64,000 nucleotides of DNA from an uncultured Sulfitobacter sp. (GTDB lineage Bacteria > Pseudomonadota > Alphaproteobacteria > Rhodobacterales > Rhodobacteraceae): assembly GCA_947492925.1 (NCBI GenBank), contig CANLOQ010000006.1, positions 62,001-126,000 on the forward strand, given 5' to 3'. Under the pieces are notes generated by a model. It did no database searches. It was not told where the DNA came from and was given only the letters and a program-made list of their open reading frames with translations. Positions 1-7,762 of the stretch are shown one piece after another. How positions within the stretch are numbered: position 1 is the first letter of the stretch; every line of letters starts with the position of its first letter. The position numbers were made by a program, and so were the translations under genes.

Positions 1-376
1 AGCCGGCCCCGACGCCGTCAATGTGCGGCTGGTCGAACTGGCTTGGGGCCGCTCGGGCGACAAGGGCGACATCGCCAATATCGGCATTCTGGCCCGCAAG
101 CCGGAATATCTGCCCTATATCCGATCGACCCTGTCGGAAGAGACGGTGAAAAACTATTTCGCCCATCTGTGCGACGGCGCGGTCGAACGCTTCGACCTGC
201 CCGGAAGCCATTCTTTGAACTTCCTGCTGCATGAATCGCTGGGCGGTGGTGGCATTGCCTCGGTTCGGATTGACCCGCAAGGCAAAGGCTTTGCTCAAAT
301 GCTGCTTGATATCGAAATCCCCGTGCCGGCTGACATGGCAGCCCAAGACGGACTTGGCTCTGCCCAGAGCGCATGA
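1..376 (+). CDS. AtuA-family (DUF1446) protein, C-terminal part only
   Basis: The reading frame is open from the first base of the window, so only the end of the gene is present; the GTG at 23 is an internal codon, not a start. The visible ~124 residues match the small C-terminal domain of the acyclic terpene utilisation AtuA family. Conserved signatures are RSGDKGDIANIG near the beginning, NFLLHESLGGGG in the middle and a QGKGFAQMLLD tail. AtuA is required for growth of Pseudomonas on citronellol/geraniol, but its reaction is not established. The gene ends just before the biotin carboxylase start, so the two are probably cotranscribed. The family call is firm; the substrate is inferred from neighbours. 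Confidence 0.85.
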   Translation, partial: AGPDAVNVRLVELAWGRSGDKGDIANIGILARKPEYLPYIRSTLSEETVKNYFAHLCDGAVERFDLPGSHSLNFLLHESLGGGGIASVRIDPQGKGFAQMLLDIEIPVPADMAAQDGLGSAQSA

Positions 377-387
377 AAGGAAACAAA

Positions 388-1857
388 ATGACTATTTCCA
401 AACTGCTGGTCGCCAACCGGGGCGAAATCGCGGCGCGTGTCTTGCGCACGGCCAAGGCGCGCGGCCTTGCGACTGCGGTGTTGCGCCATACCTCTGAGCA
501 AGAGGGGCCCGCCCACCGGATTGCCGACGAGGTTGTAACCATTGAGGGGGCTACACCCGTTGTCGCTTATCTCGACATCCCGCAGATCGTTGAGGCGGCA
601 CAACGGATTGGCGCGGATGCGGTGCATCCCGGCTATGGCTTCCTCTCGGAAAACGCCGCCTTTGTTGCCGCGCTGGAAAAGGTGGGCGTAACATTTGTTG
701 GCCCCACATCCGAGGTCATTGACTTGATGGGTGACAAGATCCGCGCCCGCGCCTTTGTCGAGGGGCGCGGCTTTCCTGTCGCGCCCTCAGCCATCGAAGA
801 TGACGACCCCGCAACATTTGTCGAACGGTCCCGCGCGGTTGGCTATCCCCTGCTGATCAAGCCCTCAGCAGGGGGGGGCGGTAAGGGGATGCGCGTCGTG
901 CGCGACGACAGCAACTTGGAAAGCGAGATCGAAACCGCGCGCCGCGAGGGTGAACGTTATTTCGGTGACGGGAGGCTTTTTGTTGAATGCTACATCGAAC
1001 GCCCGCGCCATATCGAAGTGCAGGTGATGGGCGACGGGCAGGGCAATGTTGTCCATTTCTGGGAGCGCGAATGCTCGATTCAGCGCCGTTTCCAGAAGAT
1101 CATCGAAGAAACGCCGTCACCGGCGCTGACCCCCGAACAGCGGGACGAGATCTGCGAAACCGCCGCCGGAATCGCCTGCGCGGTGAACTATCGCGGGGCT
1201 GGCACGGTCGAGTTTATCTATGCCCAAGACGGCTCATTTTACTTCCTTGAAATGAACACCCGCCTTCAGGTTGAACACCCGGTGACCGAAATGGTCACGG
1301 GTTTTGATCTGGTGGCCGAACAGTTGCGCATCGCAGCGGGCGAGGGGCTGAGTGCGGCGCAGGCTGACATTCCGCAAAACGGCCATTCGATCGAGCTACG
1401 CATCTGCGCCGAAGACGCGACCGCCGATTTCCGCCCCGCGATCGGGGACATCCTGTTGCTGGATGAGCCGCGCGGCGAAGCCGTGCGTGTCGACAGCGGC
1501 ATATTGGGCGGCGGCAAGGTCACGACCGATTTTGACCCGATGCTGTCAAAGCTGATCGTGCATGCCGATGATCGGGCGCAGGCCATCGCCCGCGCGCGGG
1601 AAGCGGTGCAAAACTACGTTATCCTAGGGGTGACGACCAACACAGGTTATCTGGATGCGATCCTAGCCCATCCCGATTTCGCGTCTGGCGATGTCTCGAC
1701 CGGATTTTTGGCGGAACAGGCCGAAACGCTGACCACACCGGGCAAAGATGTCAGCGATCTGCTGATGGCAGCGGCGGCCTTGTCGGATGAACGGCTGGTG
1801 AATGATGTGATGCAGATACCTGAAATGCACCGAAAAATGGGCGGGTGGAGAAACTGA
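388..1857 (+). CDS. Acyl-CoA carboxylase, biotin carboxylase subunit (split alpha subunit)
   Basis: This 489-residue protein carries out the ATP-dependent carboxylation of biotin on the carrier protein. It begins with the hallmark LLVANRGEIAARV, has the ATP-grasp glycine loop KPSAGGGGKGMRVV near residue 160 and the EMNTRLQVEHPVTE signature near 288. An ATG at 373 overlaps the previous stop, but ATG 388 is preferred because AAAGGA lies just upstream of it and because the family begins at this motif. The chain stops after the biotin carboxylase domain; the carrier domain is encoded by the next gene through a TGATG overlap. It resembles the N-terminal half of methylcrotonyl- or geranyl-CoA carboxylase alpha subunits. 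Substrate cannot be assigned from sequence alone. Confidence 0.93.
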   Translation: MTISKLLVANRGEIAARVLRTAKARGLATAVLRHTSEQEGPAHRIADEVVTIEGATPVVAYLDIPQIVEAAQRIGADAVHPGYGFLSENAAFVAALEKVGVTFVGPTSEVIDLMGDKIRARAFVEGRGFPVAPSAIEDDDPATFVERSRAVGYPLLIKPSAGGGGKGMRVVRDDSNLESEIETARREGERYFGDGRLFVECYIERPRHIEVQVMGDGQGNVVHFWERECSIQRRFQKIIEETPSPALTPEQRDEICETAAGIACAVNYRGAGTVEFIYAQDGSFYFLEMNTRLQVEHPVTEMVTGFDLVAEQLRIAAGEGLSAAQADIPQNGHSIELRICAEDATADFRPAIGDILLLDEPRGEAVRVDSGILGGGKVTTDFDPMLSKLIVHADDRAQAIARAREAVQNYVILGVTTNTGYLDAILAHPDFASGDVSTGFLAEQAETLTTPGKDVSDLLMAAAALSDERLVNDVMQIPEMHRKMGGWRN

Positions 1858-2360
1858 TGCAGCGGATATTCCAGATCAACGGCGAAGAGGCCGAATGTTG
1901 GCTGTCACATGACGGCAGTGAAATGATCTTAAACACGCCTGATGGTGCGATCCCCTGCCAATTGGACCCCATAGGGACGCCGGGCGGCTATGTGCTGCGG
2001 GTGCGGGGGCGCGCGCAAGATGTGCGGCTGGCCGTCGGGCCCGACGCAACATTCGTGCATTTGAACGGCAAGACATATGCTGTCAGGCGGGTCGATCCTG
2101 CTGAACGGCTGGCCGGTAACGAAGGCAGCGCAGCCAGTGACCGCCTTGTTGCGCCGATGCCCGGTGTCGTTGTGTCGGTCAACGTCAAACCCGGCGATCA
2201 GATCGAAGAAGGCCAGCCCTTGCTGGTCATCGAAAGCATGAAGCTTGAAACCAGCCTAATCGCGCCGCGCGGCGGTGTGGTTGCTGAAATACCATTTGCC
2301 GAAGGTGACAGTTTTGGGCTTAAGGCCACACTCGCCCTGCTGGCCCCCGAGGAGGAATAA
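1857..2360 (+). CDS. Biotin carboxyl carrier subunit of acyl-CoA carboxylase
   Basis: A 167-residue protein that carries biotin between the biotin carboxylase and the carboxyltransferase. Residues ~1-90 look like the linker (BT-type) region that normally joins the two halves of an alpha subunit, and ~95-167 are a biotinyl domain with APMPGVV, then VIESMKLE; Lys129 is the predicted biotinylation site. The motif is ESMKL rather than the common EAMKM. The start at 1857 overlaps the upstream stop (TGATG) and has GGTGGAG upstream. The carboxyltransferase follows after two bases. Together these three genes form one complete carboxylase whose alpha chain has been split between enzyme and carrier. 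Confidence 0.93.
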   Translation: MQRIFQINGEEAECWLSHDGSEMILNTPDGAIPCQLDPIGTPGGYVLRVRGRAQDVRLAVGPDATFVHLNGKTYAVRRVDPAERLAGNEGSAASDRLVAPMPGVVVSVNVKPGDQIEEGQPLLVIESMKLETSLIAPRGGVVAEIPFAEGDSFGLKATLALLAPEEE

Positions 2361-2362
2361 CC

Positions 2363-3970
2363 ATGCGCCGGATCGAAAGCCAGATCGACACCAATGCCCC
2401 CGACTTCAAGGCCAATTATGCGGCCATGAGCGAGCGGCTGAAAGAGTTTCATGCCCGCCAACACGCGGCGCGGTTCGAACGCCCGCAGCGCGATATCGAT
2501 CGCCTTGCCCGCCAGAACAAATTGGGCGTGCGCGAGCGGCTGAAGCTGCTGCTGGACCCCGGCACGCCGTTTCTGGAGTTTTCCACCCTTGCGGCCTGTC
2601 GCGAATATGACGGCGTGGTGCCCGGCGCCGGTGTGGTGACTGGCATCGGCATCGTACAGGGCCGCGAGGTCGCCATTCATGCCAATGATGCGAGCGTCAA
2701 GGGCGGAGCGTGGTATCCGCATACCGTCAAAAAGATCGTGCGGCTTCTGGATGTCGCGTTGGAAAACCGTCTGCCGGTTGTGCACATTTGCGACAGTGCG
2801 GGCGGCTTTCTGCCGTTGCAGCACGGTGTCTTTCCTGACCGCTATCTGGGCGGGCGCGTCTTTCGCAATCAGGTCAAGCTGAGCCAAGCCAACATCCCGC
2901 AAGTCGCGGTGGTTGGCGGGCATTGCACAGCAGGTGGTGCCTATGTGCCGACGCTGAGCGATTACAACATCATCATCGAAGGCACCGGTGCGATTTTCCT
3001 TGGCGGTCCGCCTCTGGTCAAGGCCGCGACAGGCGAAGAAGTCGGCGTTCAGGAATTGGGCGGAGCTGTCATGCACACCTCGGTTTCGGGCACTGGCGAT
3101 TACCGCGCCGCCACCGAAGAGCACGCCTTTTCACTGGCACGCGAGATTGTCAGCCAATGGAAGCGCAAGCCAAAAACCATCATCGAAACTGCCGCCTTTG
3201 AGGAGCCATACTACGACCCCAAAGAGCTTTACGGGATCATCCCCAAGGACCGCAAAACCCAGTTTGATATGCGCGAGGTTCTGGCGCGGATGGTCGATGG
3301 CTCGCGCTTTCACGAATATCAGCCCGATTACGGCACCACGATGATTTGCGGCTATGCCCATGTCTGGGGCTACAAGGTGGGAATCCTCGCCAACAACGGG
3401 GTGCTGTTCAACGACAGCTCGCTCAAGGCAGCGCATTTCATCCAACTGTGCAACCAGAACCGCACGCCTTTGGTGTTCTTACAGAACATCACCGGTTACA
3501 TGGTGGGTCGCGAATACGAAGAGCGAGGCATCGCCAAGGATGGCGCAAAAATGCTGATGGCGCAGGGCGGCTCGGTCGTGCCGAAGTTCACCGTGATCGC
3601 CAATGCCTCTTACGGGGCGGGCAATTACGGTATGTGTGGGCGGGCATGGGATGCGCGCACGCTTTTCATGTGGCCGCAGGCCGAAATTGGCGTGATGGGG
3701 GCGGATCAAGCGGCAAATACCATGGCTGACGTCAAGATCAGGCAACTTCAGCGTGAAGGTAAAGAGTTGACCGAAGAAGAAATCGCCGCGATCCGCGATC
3801 CGGTGCTTGAGAAGTTCCGCCGCGATGTCGAAGCCTATACCTCGACCTCAGAACTCTGGGACGACGGCCTTCTTGATCCGGCAGACACCCGCAATGCGCT
3901 GGGTATGTCGATATCCGCATCTTTGAACGCGCCGATTGACGATCCAAACTACGGTATCTTCCGGCTGTAA
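2363..3970 (+). CDS. Acyl-CoA carboxylase, carboxyltransferase (beta) subunit, MCC/GCC type
   Basis: 535 residues, the normal length of methylcrotonyl-/geranyl-CoA carboxylase beta subunits. It transfers the carboxyl group from carboxybiotin to an acyl-CoA. Typical features are KLGVRERLKLLLDPGTPFLE near 50, GGHCTAGGAYVP near 190, HTSVSGTGDY near 236 and QNITGYMVGREYE near 375, which belongs to the acyl-CoA and biotin site. A GAGGAGGA ribosome site lies a few bases before ATG 2363. It is the partner of the two preceding genes. A second, clearly different beta subunit lies at 7763-9361, so the cluster encodes two carboxylases, presumably for successive or different acyl-CoAs. Confidence 0.93.
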   Translation: MRRIESQIDTNAPDFKANYAAMSERLKEFHARQHAARFERPQRDIDRLARQNKLGVRERLKLLLDPGTPFLEFSTLAACREYDGVVPGAGVVTGIGIVQGREVAIHANDASVKGGAWYPHTVKKIVRLLDVALENRLPVVHICDSAGGFLPLQHGVFPDRYLGGRVFRNQVKLSQANIPQVAVVGGHCTAGGAYVPTLSDYNIIIEGTGAIFLGGPPLVKAATGEEVGVQELGGAVMHTSVSGTGDYRAATEEHAFSLAREIVSQWKRKPKTIIETAAFEEPYYDPKELYGIIPKDRKTQFDMREVLARMVDGSRFHEYQPDYGTTMICGYAHVWGYKVGILANNGVLFNDSSLKAAHFIQLCNQNRTPLVFLQNITGYMVGREYEERGIAKDGAKMLMAQGGSVVPKFTVIANASYGAGNYGMCGRAWDARTLFMWPQAEIGVMGADQAANTMADVKIRQLQREGKELTEEEIAAIRDPVLEKFRRDVEAYTSTSELWDDGLLDPADTRNALGMSISASLNAPIDDPNYGIFRL

Positions 3971-3977
3971 CGGTCCC

Positions 3978-4009
3978 GGCTTCGGCACGCGGCACTGGCG
4001 TCCGAAGCC
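3978..4009. terminator. Possible bidirectional terminator between convergent genes
   Basis: GGCTTCGG at 3978-3985 pairs with CCGAAGCC at 4002-4009 across a 16-base loop, midway between the converging carboxyltransferase and PaaY-like genes. There is no clear T-run, so efficiency is uncertain. Confidence 0.4.
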
Positions 4010-4024
4010 CATACATACAGCGCG

Positions 4025-4636
4025 TCAAGACGTTTGTTGACGCGCCTCTTGTATCGACACAACATCCGAGGGGGCCACATCTGGTCGGTCCGTCTCAACC
4101 TCTCTTAGTGGCTCAACCGGTTTTAATCCGGCCAGACAATCACGTGCCAGTTGTTGATATTCGGCTGTTCCGCGGGTCTTCCATGCGACTTCTTTTTCGC
4201 TGACCTCACGGATCACCTTTGCGGGCGCGCCAACCACCATTGAGCGCGGCGGGATCACCGTTTCGCCCCGGACAAAGGCCTGTGCGCCGACGATTGATTC
4301 CGCACCTAACTCTACCCCATCCATAATAACGGCATTCATTCCGACCAGAGCGTTCTGGCCTACGATGCATCCATGCAAGATCGCACCGTGACCGATATGG
4401 CCATCGGTTTCCACCACCGCATCACGACCGGGAAAGGAATGGATGATGCAATTGTCCTGAACATTGGCCCCATCTCCAATCACGATCTTGCCGAAATCGC
4501 CCCGCAGGCTTGCCCCGGGTCCGATATAGCACTCCTTGCCAAGGATCACATTTCCGATCAGCACCGCCTGAGGGTGAACATATGTTTCCTCGGGGACAAC
4601 AGGGACAAACCCTTTGAATTCATAGCAATAGGCCAT
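4025..4636 (-). CDS. paaY: PaaY-like hexapeptide-repeat protein (gamma-carbonic anhydrase fold)
   Basis: 203 residues with the left-handed beta-helix hexapeptide pattern, and close in wording to PaaY of phenylacetate degradation. Shared segments are [55 protein letters not shown] and [14 protein letters not shown], followed by a [10 protein letters not shown] tail and the PaaY-type ending EPLREVE. The frame is open further upstream, but ATG at 4636 is chosen because AAAGGA precedes it and PaaY proteins begin here. PaaY has been described as a thioesterase that relieves trapped CoA adducts; here it may do the same for carboxylase intermediates. No other phenylacetate genes are present, so the exact role is inference. 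It is divergent from the thiolase gene. Confidence 0.85.
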   Translation of the reverse strand: MAYCYEFKGFVPVVPEETYVHPQAVLIGNVILGKECYIGPGASLRGDFGKIVIGDGANVQDNCIIHSFPGRDAVVETDGHIGHGAILHGCIVGQNALVGMNAVIMDGVELGAESIVGAQAFVRGETVIPPRSMVVGAPAKVIREVSEKEVAWKTRGTAEYQQLARDCLAGLKPVEPLREVETDRPDVAPSDVVSIQEARQQTS

Positions 4637-4813
4637 TTTTATCCTTTCATGGTTTGGACGCCTCTGGTTGCGGAAACCATGCGCCTGACGTCCATCGGCT
4701 GTCGTGTCAGACCCGAAAATCTGAAATGCCCTACCGTTCAAGCCGCACGACGAAGGAAACCAAACACATGTTAGAAAATTGAGCAAGCACCCAATGTCAC
4801 GGCGTGTTCGTGT

Positions 4814-4857
4814 TGACAAATTTTAGCAATCAGATGTAGAATCTAACAAATGGTAGA
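4814..4857 (+). promoter_or_regulatory. Promoter with TetR-type operator before the thiolase gene
   Basis: TTGACA at 4814-4819 and TAGAAT at 4838-4843 (18-base spacer) form a sigma-70-like promoter. Immediately downstream, CTAACAAATGGTAG at 4844-4857 matches 12 of 14 positions of CTAACAACTGTTAG at 7088-7101 in front of the TetR gene. This suggests control by that repressor. Confidence 0.6.
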
Positions 4858-4910
4858 AAATGGAACGGCGAGCGATTAAAGCGGGCCTTGCTAACGTGGG
4901 ACAGAAAGAA

Positions 4911-6095
4911 ATGTCAAACAAGGCCTATGTCACCGGTGTCGGTATGGTTCCGTTCCAAAAGCCCGGAAAATCGGAAAGCTACGATGTCATGGCAGCCGCA
5001 GCAACCAATTCCGCGCTCAAGGACGCAGGGTTGGATTATGGCAAAATCCAGCAGGCCTATGTGGGTTATGTTTATGGCGACAGCACCTGTGGACAGCGCG
5101 CCTTGTACCAAGTTGGCATGACCGGCATCCCAATTGTGAACGTCAACAACAACTGCTCTACTGGGTCATCAGCCTTGTTTCTCGCGCGCCAAGCTGTCGA
5201 AAGCGGCGCAGTAGAATGCGCTTTGGCGCTTGGCTTTGAACAGATGCAACCCGGCGCGATTGGGGCGATGTTCAATGATCGGGTCAGCCCGTTTGCGATG
5301 TTCGACGAAGAGACCGACGATCTGGTTGGCAATGCGGAAATCCCACTGGCGCTGCGGTATTTCGGCGGCGCAGGCAAGGCGCATATGGAAGAATTCGGCA
5401 CGCCGCTGGAAACGTTTGCCAAGATCCGCGCCAAGGCCAGCCGGCATGCTGCCAAAAACCCGGTTGCCCTATTCCGGCAGGAAGTGACGCCAGAAGATGT
5501 TATGGCAACGCCTGTCATGTGGCCTGGAGTCATGACCCGATTGATGGCCTGCCCACCAACCTGCGGCGCAGCGGCGGCGATCATCTGTTCCAAAGCATTT
5601 GCTGACAAGCATGGTCTCGACGCCTCGGTGCGTATTTCGGCGCAGGCCATGACAACAGACGGCCCCGAAACCTTTGATGCGCATGACATGCGCGAGGTTG
5701 TCGGCTTCACGATGGCCAAGAACGCCGCTGATCAGGTCTATGAGACAGCAGGCATCGGACCGGATGACCTCGACGTGGTCGAATTGCACGATTGTTTCGC
5801 CCATAACGAGTTGATCACCTATGAGGCGCTTGGCCTGTGCGCACGCGGTGATGCGGCGAAATTCGTTGACGATGGCGACAACACCTATGGCGGCAAGTTC
5901 GTGACCAACCCGTCAGGCGGTCTGTTGTCCAAGGGCCATCCGCTTGGCGCGACCGGGCTTGCGCAATGCACCGAGCTGGTTCAGCAACTGCGAGGGCAGG
6001 CTGATGCACGTCAGGTCGACGGCGCTCGGCTCGCGCTCCAGCATAATCTGGGCCTCGGTGGGGCCTGTGTAACCACGCTCTATGAAAAAGCCTGA
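4911..6095 (+). CDS. SCP2/lipid-transfer-type thiolase (acetyl-CoA acetyltransferase family)
   Basis: 394 residues; cleaves or condenses beta-ketoacyl-CoA. The nucleophile is Cys82 in NNNCSTGSSAL; HDCFAHNE (His293) and GGLLSKGHPLGATG supply the remaining active-site motifs. The HDCF form and overall length place it with SCPx/lipid-transfer-type thiolases rather than FadA. The frame opens at 4860, but ATG 4911 is preferred because the family sequence starts at NKAYVTGVGMVPF and because the promoter and operator at 4814-4857 would otherwise crowd the start. It is followed 24 bases later by the SDR gene and is probably in one operon with it. It is a good candidate for the last step of the pathway. 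Confidence 0.88.
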   Translation: MSNKAYVTGVGMVPFQKPGKSESYDVMAAAATNSALKDAGLDYGKIQQAYVGYVYGDSTCGQRALYQVGMTGIPIVNVNNNCSTGSSALFLARQAVESGAVECALALGFEQMQPGAIGAMFNDRVSPFAMFDEETDDLVGNAEIPLALRYFGGAGKAHMEEFGTPLETFAKIRAKASRHAAKNPVALFRQEVTPEDVMATPVMWPGVMTRLMACPPTCGAAAAIICSKAFADKHGLDASVRISAQAMTTDGPETFDAHDMREVVGFTMAKNAADQVYETAGIGPDDLDVVELHDCFAHNELITYEALGLCARGDAAKFVDDGDNTYGGKFVTNPSGGLLSKGHPLGATGLAQCTELVQQLRGQADARQVDGARLALQHNLGLGGACVTTLYEKA

Positions 6096-6119
6096 TAGCG
6101 CGACCCAGAAGGGTAGAAC

Positions 6120-6950
6120 ATGACAAACAAACTTGATGGGCGCGTGGCGCTGGTATCCGGTTCCGGCCGGGGCATTGGACGTGAAATCGCACTCAAGCTG
6201 GCCTCGGAAGGGGCGCGGCTGGTAATCAATGATCTGGATGCTGATCCAGCCAATAAAACTGCCGAAGCAATCCGCGCCGCTGGTGGCGAAGCGGTGGTTT
6301 GCGCCGGTAGCGTGACAGAAGACGGCTTTGGCGAAAGGTTTGTCAAGGCCGGGGTCGACAGTTTTGGCGGGTTGGACATCATCGTGAACAATGCCGGCTA
6401 CACATGGGACAGCGTCGTTCAGAAGATGACCGATGAACAGTGGCAGGCGATCATCGACGTGCACTTGACAGCGCCTTTCAAGATCCTGCGCGCCGCCCAG
6501 CCGGTGATCAGCGCCAAGGCCAAAGAAGAAGCCGCAGCCGGACAAGAAGTGTTTCGCAAAGTGGTGAACATCTCGTCTATCGCGGGCACCGGCGGCAACG
6601 CGGGCCAGATTAACTATGCCGCCGCCAAGTCTGGCATCCTAGGTGTCACCCGCACGATGGCCAAGGAGTGGGGCCGCTACAAAGTCAACGTCAATGCCGT
6701 CGCCTTCGGCCCGATCCGCACCCGCCTGACCGAGGGCAGCGCGGATGGCGACAGCACGATCAAGGTCGAGGAAAAAGAGATCAAAGTCGGCGTGAACCCC
6801 GATCTTTTGGCCCAGATGGAGCGCATGATTCCTCTGGGCCGGGTCGGTACACCGGAAGAAGCCGCCGGCGCGGTCTATCTGTTCTGTGCGCCAGAATCGA
6901 ACTTCATCTCGGGCCAGCACATCATCTGTGGTGGTGGCTTTGTGATCTAA
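6120..6950 (+). CDS. SDR-family NAD(P)-dependent dehydrogenase (3-hydroxyacyl-CoA type)
   Basis: A 276-residue classical short-chain dehydrogenase/reductase. The cofactor loop GSGRGIG is at residues 14-20, NNAG near 90, Ser152/153 in NISSIAG, and the catalytic pair Tyr166/Lys170 in YAAAK. The long insert around residue 205-235 (KVEEKEIKVGVNPD) recalls the 17-beta-HSD/FabG-like enzymes that act on 3-hydroxyacyl-CoA. Placed straight after the thiolase, it probably oxidises the 3-hydroxyacyl-CoA that the thiolase then cleaves. AtuB and AtuG of the terpene pathway are also SDRs. Exact substrate is not visible from sequence. Confidence 0.85.
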   Translation: MTNKLDGRVALVSGSGRGIGREIALKLASEGARLVINDLDADPANKTAEAIRAAGGEAVVCAGSVTEDGFGERFVKAGVDSFGGLDIIVNNAGYTWDSVVQKMTDEQWQAIIDVHLTAPFKILRAAQPVISAKAKEEAAAGQEVFRKVVNISSIAGTGGNAGQINYAAAKSGILGVTRTMAKEWGRYKVNVNAVAFGPIRTRLTEGSADGDSTIKVEEKEIKVGVNPDLLAQMERMIPLGRVGTPEEAAGAVYLFCAPESNFISGQHIICGGGFVI

Positions 6951-6958
6951 AACTTTTA

Positions 6959-6985
6959 GCCGGGACCCGCTAGGCGGACCCCGGC
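6959..6985 (+). terminator. Possible terminator after the SDR gene
   Basis: GCCGGG at 6959-6964 pairs with CCCGGC at 6980-6985 just after the SDR stop codon, with further pairing possible inside. No T-run follows. It separates the thiolase-SDR unit from the TetR unit. Confidence 0.35.
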
Positions 6986-7065
6986 AAACGCTTGGTTGTC
7001 CGGGCGACCCCCGTGCTGGTTACGGACAGCATCCCCCCAAAATTCGTCTTAAACGTCCAATACGA

Positions 7066-7108
7066 TTGACACCTCGGCACCGAGCGCCTAACAACTGTTA
7101 GTTAGGCG
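7066..7108 (+). promoter_or_regulatory. TetR gene promoter overlapped by a palindromic operator
   Basis: TTGACA at 7066-7071 and TAACAA at 7089-7094 with a 17-base spacer. The -10 box is embedded in a nested palindrome: CTAACAACTGTTAG (7088-7101) and outer arms CGCCTAAC (7085-7092) / GTTAGGCG (7101-7108). Overlap with the -10 is the classic arrangement for autorepression by the TetR protein encoded next. Confidence 0.7.
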
Positions 7109-7129
7109 ATGTAGAGAAGAAGAGAATCC

Positions 7130-7759
7130 ATGGCAGAGTCCGCAACACGCAGAGTCAGCGAAGCACCGCGCACAGCGGTCGGGCGTGATGGTGTGCTGGA
7201 CATCGCGGCACGACTTTTCCGCGAACAAGGCTACGGGACCGTATCGCTGCGAAAAATCGCCGAGGCTGCGGGGATCAAGGCGGGCAGCATATATTACCAT
7301 TTTGGGTCCAAAGACGAGATTGTCGTGGCGGTTCTGGATGTCGGTATTCAAGTCGTTCACGATAACATGCAACAGGCCGTTTCCGCGCTGCCCAAAGATA
7401 CCGGTGCTGAAACGATCCTGCGGGCCGCAATTGGGGCGCATCTCCGCGCGCTTCTGGATCTTAGTGATTATACCTCGGCCAATGTGCGCATTTTCGGTCA
7501 AGTTCCGCAATCTGTACGGGATGCCAACTTGCCCACGCGCCGCGCCTATGAGGCCGAATGGGACACTCTGTTGTCCCGACTTCAAGAGCGCGGCGCGCTC
7601 AAACCCGATGTCGACATCCGCCGCCTGCGTCTGATGTTGATCGGCGCATTGAACGCCACACTTGATTGGTTTGACCCGGACCGAGGCAGCGCCGAGGCGC
7701 TGTCGCGCACCTATGCCGATGTGTTTCTCAACGGAATACTTGAAAGACAGGATAGCTGA
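7130..7759 (+). CDS. TetR/AcrR-family transcriptional regulator
   Basis: 209 residues. The N-terminal helix-turn-helix spans residues ~20-65 and includes ARLFREQGYGTVSLRKIAEA and GIKAGSIYYHFGSKDEIV, a textbook TetR DNA-binding domain; the rest is the ligand-binding half. It sits directly upstream of the carboxyltransferase (3-base gap), and its promoter carries a near-perfect palindrome that recurs before the thiolase gene. It is likely a repressor of the catabolic cluster released by an acyl-CoA or its parent acid. AtuR, the regulator of the citronellol cluster in Pseudomonas, is also a TetR protein, which fits the pathway guess but does not prove it. Confidence 0.9.
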   Translation: MAESATRRVSEAPRTAVGRDGVLDIAARLFREQGYGTVSLRKIAEAAGIKAGSIYYHFGSKDEIVVAVLDVGIQVVHDNMQQAVSALPKDTGAETILRAAIGAHLRALLDLSDYTSANVRIFGQVPQSVRDANLPTRRAYEAEWDTLLSRLQERGALKPDVDIRRLRLMLIGALNATLDWFDPDRGSAEALSRTYADVFLNGILERQDS

Positions 7760-7762
7760 TAC

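Noticed and set aside
2198-3124. Minus-strand 308-codon frame
   Set aside because: Shadow of the carrier and carboxyltransferase genes, whose motifs are unambiguous.
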